A program made the position numbers and the translations under genes. The notes under the pieces were generated by a model, which was not told the origin of the DNA, ran no database searches, and was given only the letters and a program-made list of their open reading frames with translations. From positions 1 to 64,000 of the forward strand of contig NZ_WJIC01000023.1 of NCBI RefSeq assembly GCF_009649815.1: a DNA stretch of 64,000 bases. The letters run 5' to 3'. Source of the stretch: Nocardia sp. SYP-A9097. GTDB lineage: Bacteria; Actinomycetota; Actinomycetes; Mycobacteriales; Mycobacteriaceae. This document shows positions 59,461 to 64,000 of the stretch, in pieces. Within the stretch, counting starts at the first letter, position 1. Each line of letters opens with the position of its first letter.

Positions 59461-60620
59461 GTACCGGCTATGTGAACCCCTGGGAGACGCCCGAGCGGCG
59501 CGAATTACGTGCCACCGTGCGCGGATTCGCCGACCGCGAGGTGCTCCCGTACCTGGACGACTGGGAGCGGGCGGGGGAGATCCCGCGTGAACTGCACAAG
59601 AAGGCGGGTGCGCTGGGGCTGCTGGGTATCCAGTTCCCGGAGTCGGCGGGCGGTTCGGGTGGCGGGCCCATCGAGGCGGCCATCGTCTGTGAGGAGCTGC
59701 ATTACGCGGGCGGTTCGGGCGGCCTGTTCGCCTCGCTGTTCACCTGCGGTATCGCGGTGCCGCACATTGTCGCCTCCGGTAATCCAGAGCACATCGAGCG
59801 CTGGGCCAAGCCGACCCTGGCGGGTGAGAAGATCGGCTCACTGGCCATTACCGAGCCCGGTGGTGGGTCGGATGTCGGTCACCTCACCACCACCGCCGTG
59901 CGCGATGGCGACGAGTTCATCGTGAACGGCGCGAAGACCTACATCACCTCCGGCGTGCGCGCCGACTACGTGGTGACGGCGGTCCGCACGGGAGGCGGTG
60001 GCGCGGCCGGTGTTTCGCTGCTGGTGGTGGAGAAGGGCACGCCCGGTTTCACGGTCAGCCGCAAGCTGGAGAAGATGGGCTGGCTGGCGTCCGATACCGC
60101 CGAACTCTCGTATGTCGATGTGCGCGTACCGGTTTCGAACCTGGTCGGCGCGGAGAACTCCGGATTCGCGCAGATCGCCAACGCTTTCGTGAGTGAGCGG
60201 GTCGGTCTGGCCACCCAGGCGTACGGGCACGCGCAACGCTGCCTGGACCTTACCCTGGCCTGGACCCGGGACCGCGAGACCTTCGGCCGCCCGCTGATCA
60301 GCCGTCAGGCCGTGCAGAACACGCTGTCGGAGATGGCGCGCCGGATCGATGTGGCCCGCGTCTACACCCGGCAGATCGCCGAACGCGCCGAGCGCGGTGA
60401 GACCGATTTGATCGCCGAGGTGTGTTTCGCCAAGAACACCGCCGTCGAAGCCGCGGAATGGGTTGCGCACCAGGCGGTTCAGCTCTTCGGCGGACTCGGC
60501 TACATGCGTGAGTCCGAAGTCGAGCGCCAGTACCGCGATGTCCGCATTCTCGGCATCGGCGGCGGCACCAACGAGATCCTGACCGCCCTGGCGGCAAAGC
60601 GATTGGGGTTCCAGTCTTGA
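59457..60620 (+). CDS. acyl-CoA dehydrogenase, isovaleryl/citronellyl-CoA type
   Basis: A 387-aa flavoprotein. FAD/substrate motifs are SLAITEPGGGSDVGHL, VNGAKTYITSGVRADY and QLFGGLGYMRESEVERQYRD. The C-terminal GIGGGTNEI has Gly369 where MCAD-like enzymes have the catalytic Glu. Another Glu (Glu247, in FVSERVGLA) lies where isovaleryl-CoA dehydrogenase keeps its base. This suggests branched substrates such as isovaleryl- or citronellyl-CoA. It starts inside the AtuA stop and ends over the TTG of the carboxylase beta gene, so translation is coupled. Confidence 0.9.
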   Translation: MSTGYVNPWETPERRELRATVRGFADREVLPYLDDWERAGEIPRELHKKAGALGLLGIQFPESAGGSGGGPIEAAIVCEELHYAGGSGGLFASLFTCGIAVPHIVASGNPEHIERWAKPTLAGEKIGSLAITEPGGGSDVGHLTTTAVRDGDEFIVNGAKTYITSGVRADYVVTAVRTGGGGAAGVSLLVVEKGTPGFTVSRKLEKMGWLASDTAELSYVDVRVPVSNLVGAENSGFAQIANAFVSERVGLATQAYGHAQRCLDLTLAWTRDRETFGRPLISRQAVQNTLSEMARRIDVARVYTRQIAERAERGETDLIAEVCFAKNTAVEAAEWVAHQAVQLFGGLGYMRESEVERQYRDVRILGIGGGTNEILTALAAKRLGFQS

Positions 60621-62221
60621 GCATTCTGCGCACTTCCGTAGACCCGAAATCGGCGGACTATCAGGCCGCCGCCGAGGCGATGACGGCCAAACTCGACGAG
60701 GTCGGGGCCGAGTACGCCAAGAACATCGCGGGCGGCGGCCCGGACAAGATGGCGCGGCATCGCAAGCGCGGCAAGCTGACCGCGCGCGAGCGTATCGAAT
60801 TACTCCTGGATGAGGATTCGCCGTTCCTGGAGCTGGCCCCCCTCGCGGCCTGGGGCAGTGACTTCCATGTCGGCGCGAGTGTGATCGCGGGTATCGGCCT
60901 TGTCGAGGGCGTCGAATGCATGATCATCGCCCCCGATCCGACCGTGCGCGGCGGCACCTCGAATCCGTGGACGCTGCGAAAGACCCTGCGTATGAGCGAT
61001 ATCGCGCTGGAGAACCGGCTCCCCGTCGTCAATCTGGTGGAGTCCGGCGGCGCGGATCTGCCGACGCAGAAAGAGGTCTTCGTCCCGGGCGGGCGCATGT
61101 TCCGCGACCTGACCCGGTTGTCGGCGGCCGGAATCCCGTCCATCGCACTGGTTTTCGGTAATTCCACCGCCGGTGGCGCGTACATCCCGGGCATGTCCGA
61201 CTACACAGTGATGATCAAGGAGCGCTCCAAGGTGTTCCTGGGTGGCCCGCCGCTGGTGAAGATGGCCACCGGTGAGGAGTCCGACGACGAATCCCTGGGC
61301 GGCGCGGAAATGCACGCCCGCACTTCGGGTTTGGCGGATTACCTGGCCGTGGACGAGCAGGACGCCATCCGGCTCGGCCGGTCGATCGTGCGCCGGTTGA
61401 ACTGGCAGAAGAAGGGTCCGGCCCCGCGTCCGGTCACCGAGGTCATCGAGCCGCTGTACAACCAGGACGAGCTGCTCGGCATCGTCCCCACCGATCTGAA
61501 GATCCCCTTCGATCCGCGTGAGGTCATCGCCCGCGTCGTGGACGGCTCCGACTTCGACGAGTTCAAGCCGCTCTACGGATCGAGCCTGGTGACGGGATGG
61601 GCTGAGCTGCACGGCTATCCGGTCGGCATTCTCGCCAATGCCCGTGGCGTGCTGTTCTCCGAGGAGGCGCAGAAGGCCACGCAGTTCATCCAGCTGGCCA
61701 ACCAGTCGAATACCCCACTGTTGTTCCTGCACAACACCACCGGCTACATGGTCGGCAAGGAGTACGAGCAGAAGGGCATCATCAAGCACGGCGCGATGAT
61801 GATCAACGCGGTCTCGAACTCCAAGGTCCCGCACATCTCGCTGCTCATGGGCGCGTCCTACGGTGCGGGCCACTACGGCATGTGCGGTCGCGCCTACGAT
61901 CCGCGCTTCGTATTCGCCTGGCCCAGTGCGAAATCCGCCGTCATGGGTGGTGCGCAGCTGGCGGGCGTCATCTCCATTGTCGGCCGGGCCGCCAACGAGG
62001 CCCGCGGCATCCCGTTCAACGAGGAGGCCGACGCCGGTATGCGCGCCATGATCGAGGCGCAGATCGAGGCCGAATCGCTGCCCATGTTCATGTCGGGCCG
62101 CCTGTACGACGACGGCGTCATCGACCCGCGCGACACCCGCACGGTATTGGGAATGGCGTTGTCCGCCATCCACAATGCCCCGATCAAGGGCGCCGAGGGC
62201 TTCGGCGTCTTCCGAATGTGA
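60617..62221 (+). CDS. acyl-CoA carboxylase, carboxyltransferase (beta) subunit
   Basis: A 534-aa biotin-dependent carboxyltransferase. The N-terminal half includes RHRKRGKLTARERIELLLDE, VVNLVESGGADLPTQKE and STAGGAYIPGMSDYTVMIK. The C-terminal half has GTPVYLxN-like TPLLFLHNTTGYMVG, then ISLLMGASYGAGHYGMCGRA and FVFAWPSAKSAVMGGAQLAG. Length and sequence style fit methylcrotonyl- or geranyl-CoA carboxylase beta, rather than the larger acetyl/propionyl type. The TTG start overlaps the dehydrogenase stop. The alpha subunit follows directly. Confidence 0.93.
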   Translation: MSILRTSVDPKSADYQAAAEAMTAKLDEVGAEYAKNIAGGGPDKMARHRKRGKLTARERIELLLDEDSPFLELAPLAAWGSDFHVGASVIAGIGLVEGVECMIIAPDPTVRGGTSNPWTLRKTLRMSDIALENRLPVVNLVESGGADLPTQKEVFVPGGRMFRDLTRLSAAGIPSIALVFGNSTAGGAYIPGMSDYTVMIKERSKVFLGGPPLVKMATGEESDDESLGGAEMHARTSGLADYLAVDEQDAIRLGRSIVRRLNWQKKGPAPRPVTEVIEPLYNQDELLGIVPTDLKIPFDPREVIARVVDGSDFDEFKPLYGSSLVTGWAELHGYPVGILANARGVLFSEEAQKATQFIQLANQSNTPLLFLHNTTGYMVGKEYEQKGIIKHGAMMINAVSNSKVPHISLLMGASYGAGHYGMCGRAYDPRFVFAWPSAKSAVMGGAQLAGVISIVGRAANEARGIPFNEEADAGMRAMIEAQIEAESLPMFMSGRLYDDGVIDPRDTRTVLGMALSAIHNAPIKGAEGFGVFRM

Positions 62222-62229
62222 GTGCCGGT

Positions 62230-64000
62230 ATGGACATTACGAACGTTCTGGTCGCCAATCGTGGTGAGATCGCGCGGCGGGTATTCGCCACCTGCCGTCG
62301 TATGGGAATCGCCACCACCGCTGTGTATTCCGATGCCGACGCCGCCGCACCGCATGTGGCGGAGGCGGATTCGGCTATCCGACTACCGGGCAATACGCCG
62401 GGCGAGACCTACCTGCGCGGTGAACTGATCATCGAGGCGGCCCTGGCCGCCGGTGCCGATGCCATTCACCCCGGCTACGGATTCCTCTCCGAGAACGCCG
62501 AATTCGCGAAGGCTGTGCAGGCCGCAGGGCTGACCTGGATCGGCCCGCCGGTCGCCGCCATCGAGCAGATGGGCTCCAAGGTCGAGTCCAAGAAGATGAT
62601 GGATGCCGCCGGTGTCCCGGTCCTGGCCGAGCTGGATCCGGCCGAGGTCACCGCCGACATGCTGCCGGTGCTCATCAAGGCGTCCTCCGGTGGCGGTGGT
62701 CGCGGTATGCGTGTGGTCCGCGATCTGACTGATCTGCAAGAGCAGCTGGAAGGCGCACGGCGCGAAGCGGAATCGGCATTCGGCGATCCGACCGTCTTCT
62801 GCGAGCGCTACCTCGAGACCGGCCGCCACATCGAGGTGCAGGTCATGGCCGATACCCAGGGCACGGTGTGGGCGGTCGGCGAGCGCGAATGCTCCATTCA
62901 GCGCCGTCATCAGAAGGTTGTGGAGGAGGCCCCGTCCCCGCTGGTCGAGAAGATCGACGGGATGCGGGCGCGGCTGTTCGAGGCGGCCAAGCTGGCCACC
63001 GCGGCCATCGGCTACGAGGGTGCGGGCACCGTCGAATTCCTGGCCGACGAGAAGGGCGACTTCTTCTTCCTGGAGATGAATACCCGTCTGCAGGTGGAGC
63101 ATCCGGTCACCGAGCAGGTCACCGGCCTGGATCTGGTGCGCCTGCAATTGCAGGTGGCCGCCGGGCGCGCACTGCCCGCCACCCAGCCGGGTATGCGCGG
63201 CCACTCCATCGAGGTACGCCTGTACGCCGAGGATCCGGCGCACGATTGGCAGCCGCAGAGCGGCACCGTGCACAGGCTCGAAATCCCGGGCACCACAGGC
63301 GAATTCACCGTGCTGACCGAACCGGGAGTGCGCCTGGACACCGGTGTGGTGGACGGTTCGGTGGTGGGCGTGCACTACGACCCCATGCTGTCGAAGGTCA
63401 TCTCCTTCGCCGAAACCCGTGACGAGGCAGCGCATCTGCTCGCTTCGGCACTGCAACGCGCCAAGATTCACGGCCTCGTCACCAACCGTGACCTGCTCGT
63501 ACGAGTTCTCCGGCATCCGGCATTCCTGGCCGGTGATACCGATACCGCCTTCTTCGCCACGCACGGCCTGGATACCCTGTCCGCGCCGCTGGCATCGGAA
63601 TCCGATGAGGCACTGTCGATTGTCGCCGCCGCCCTCGCCGATGCCGCCGCGAATCGCAAGACCGTCCGCGTCGGTTCCGGCCTGCCGAGCGGCTGGCGGA
63701 ACCTGCCGTCCCAGCCGCAGTCCAAGTCGTACGAGAGCCGCGTCACCGGTAAGCACGAGGTGCGCTACACCCTCACCCGCGACGGCCTCACCGTGGAAGG
63801 CCATCCCGGACTCGAATTGCTTGAAGCCACACCGGATTCCGTCACCCTGCAGGTGCCGGGCGGGCGCGGCCCGGTGCGCCGCCGCTTCCAGGTGGCCCGC
63901 TACGGCGATCTGGTGGCGGTCGATTCCCCGCTCGGCCCGGTGACCGTCCGCCGCCTGCCGCGTTTCGAGGATCCGGCCGATCAGGTGGCCGAGGGTTCAC
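62230..64000 (+). CDS. acyl-CoA carboxylase, biotin carboxylase (alpha) subunit, 3'-truncated by the window
   Basis: At least 590 aa, running off the right edge. The biotin carboxylase domain starts ITNVLVANRGEIARRVFATC, then IHPGYGFLSENAEFA, KASSGGGGRGMRVV (ATP-grasp), ERECSIQRRHQKVVEEAPSP and FLEMNTRLQVEHPVTE. A central BT-like region follows from about residue 450, with no stop. The biotinyl lysine domain must lie beyond the window. ATG at 62230 or GTG at 62218 are possible starts. With the beta subunit it should carboxylate a 3-methyl-branched enoyl-CoA. Confidence 0.94.
   Translation, partial: MDITNVLVANRGEIARRVFATCRRMGIATTAVYSDADAAAPHVAEADSAIRLPGNTPGETYLRGELIIEAALAAGADAIHPGYGFLSENAEFAKAVQAAGLTWIGPPVAAIEQMGSKVESKKMMDAAGVPVLAELDPAEVTADMLPVLIKASSGGGGRGMRVVRDLTDLQEQLEGARREAESAFGDPTVFCERYLETGRHIEVQVMADTQGTVWAVGERECSIQRRHQKVVEEAPSPLVEKIDGMRARLFEAAKLATAAIGYEGAGTVEFLADEKGDFFFLEMNTRLQVEHPVTEQVTGLDLVRLQLQVAAGRALPATQPGMRGHSIEVRLYAEDPAHDWQPQSGTVHRLEIPGTTGEFTVLTEPGVRLDTGVVDGSVVGVHYDPMLSKVISFAETRDEAAHLLASALQRAKIHGLVTNRDLLVRVLRHPAFLAGDTDTAFFATHGLDTLSAPLASESDEALSIVAAALADAAANRKTVRVGSGLPSGWRNLPSQPQSKSYESRVTGKHEVRYTLTRDGLTVEGHPGLELLEATPDSVTLQVPGGRGPVRRRFQVARYGDLVAVDSPLGPVTVRRLPRFEDPADQVAEGS

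Overview
This 64 kb window is high-GC actinobacterial DNA, most likely chromosomal sequence of a mycolic-acid producer in or near Nocardia. The evidence is a fused HadA/HadB mycolate dehydratase, an EmbR-type regulator, F420-dependent glucose-6-phosphate dehydrogenase, a PknG-GlnH-GlnX kinase module, a SAM-IV riboswitch and extended agreement in gene order with Mycobacterium tuberculosis. The genus is inferred from recalled gene content and order, not from a database match. I see no prophage, transposase, CRISPR array, rRNA or tRNA.

Layout. 0.1-6 kb (mostly minus strand): an APH-like kinase, an NCS1 nucleobase transporter, a small membrane protein, a Uma2 nuclease-fold protein, and a NarL-type response regulator with its sensor kinase. 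6-10.9 kb: DUF4190 protein, SpoU methyltransferase, cytosolic GH76 enzyme, two DedA proteins and class II aldolase (fba). 11-15 kb: embR-like regulator, secreted DUF4185 protein and fused hadAB. 15-22.3 kb: a very long low-complexity Rv0361-like membrane protein, DUF3151 protein, FUSC transporter, M50 site-2 protease, Rv0358-like protein and purA. The fba-to-purA genes correspond to Mtb Rv0357c-Rv0365c, with embR, DUF4185 and hadAB inserted among them. 22.6-31.6 kb is accessory: a MocR regulator with a palindromic operator, ogt, a glycine-zipper protein with a duplicated 5' end, a LAL regulator, an MmyB-type regulator, YceI and a small secreted protein. 31.7-40.4 kb: alpha-methylacyl-CoA racemase, DUF456 protein, amidohydrolase, fprA with an upstream IdeR-like box, an Rv0361-like paralogue, SAM-IV riboswitch-rhodanese-metZ, a DJ-1/MarR pair under an operator that overlaps the start codon, and a HAD phosphatase. 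40.7-54.3 kb: fgd, pta-ackA, pknG-glnH-glnX, mutT3, thiE and thiO-thiS-thiG, in the same order as Mtb Rv0407-Rv0417. 54.4-64 kb: ABC exporter, class III cyclase with a convergent 54-aa membrane protein, then an AtuA-like/acyl-CoA dehydrogenase/acyl-CoA carboxylase operon that runs off the window.

How the genes work together. The two conserved blocks cover central carbon metabolism (fba, pta-ackA, fgd), purine and thiamine synthesis, and aspartate/glutamate sensing through GlnH, GlnX and PknG. The rhodanese-metZ unit is a sulfur-assimilation operon under SAM control. The last operon is a branched-chain or terpenoid acyl-CoA degradation module: dehydrogenation, then biotin-dependent carboxylation, with an AtuA-type partner.

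Non-coding signals are the richest part. They include three copies of a ~125-nt inverted-repeat element around fgd and pta-ackA, two copies of a GTCATCCCGGC palindromic repeat, matched strong terminators around a small secreted-protein gene, several likely operators, and a foldable element between ackA and pknG.
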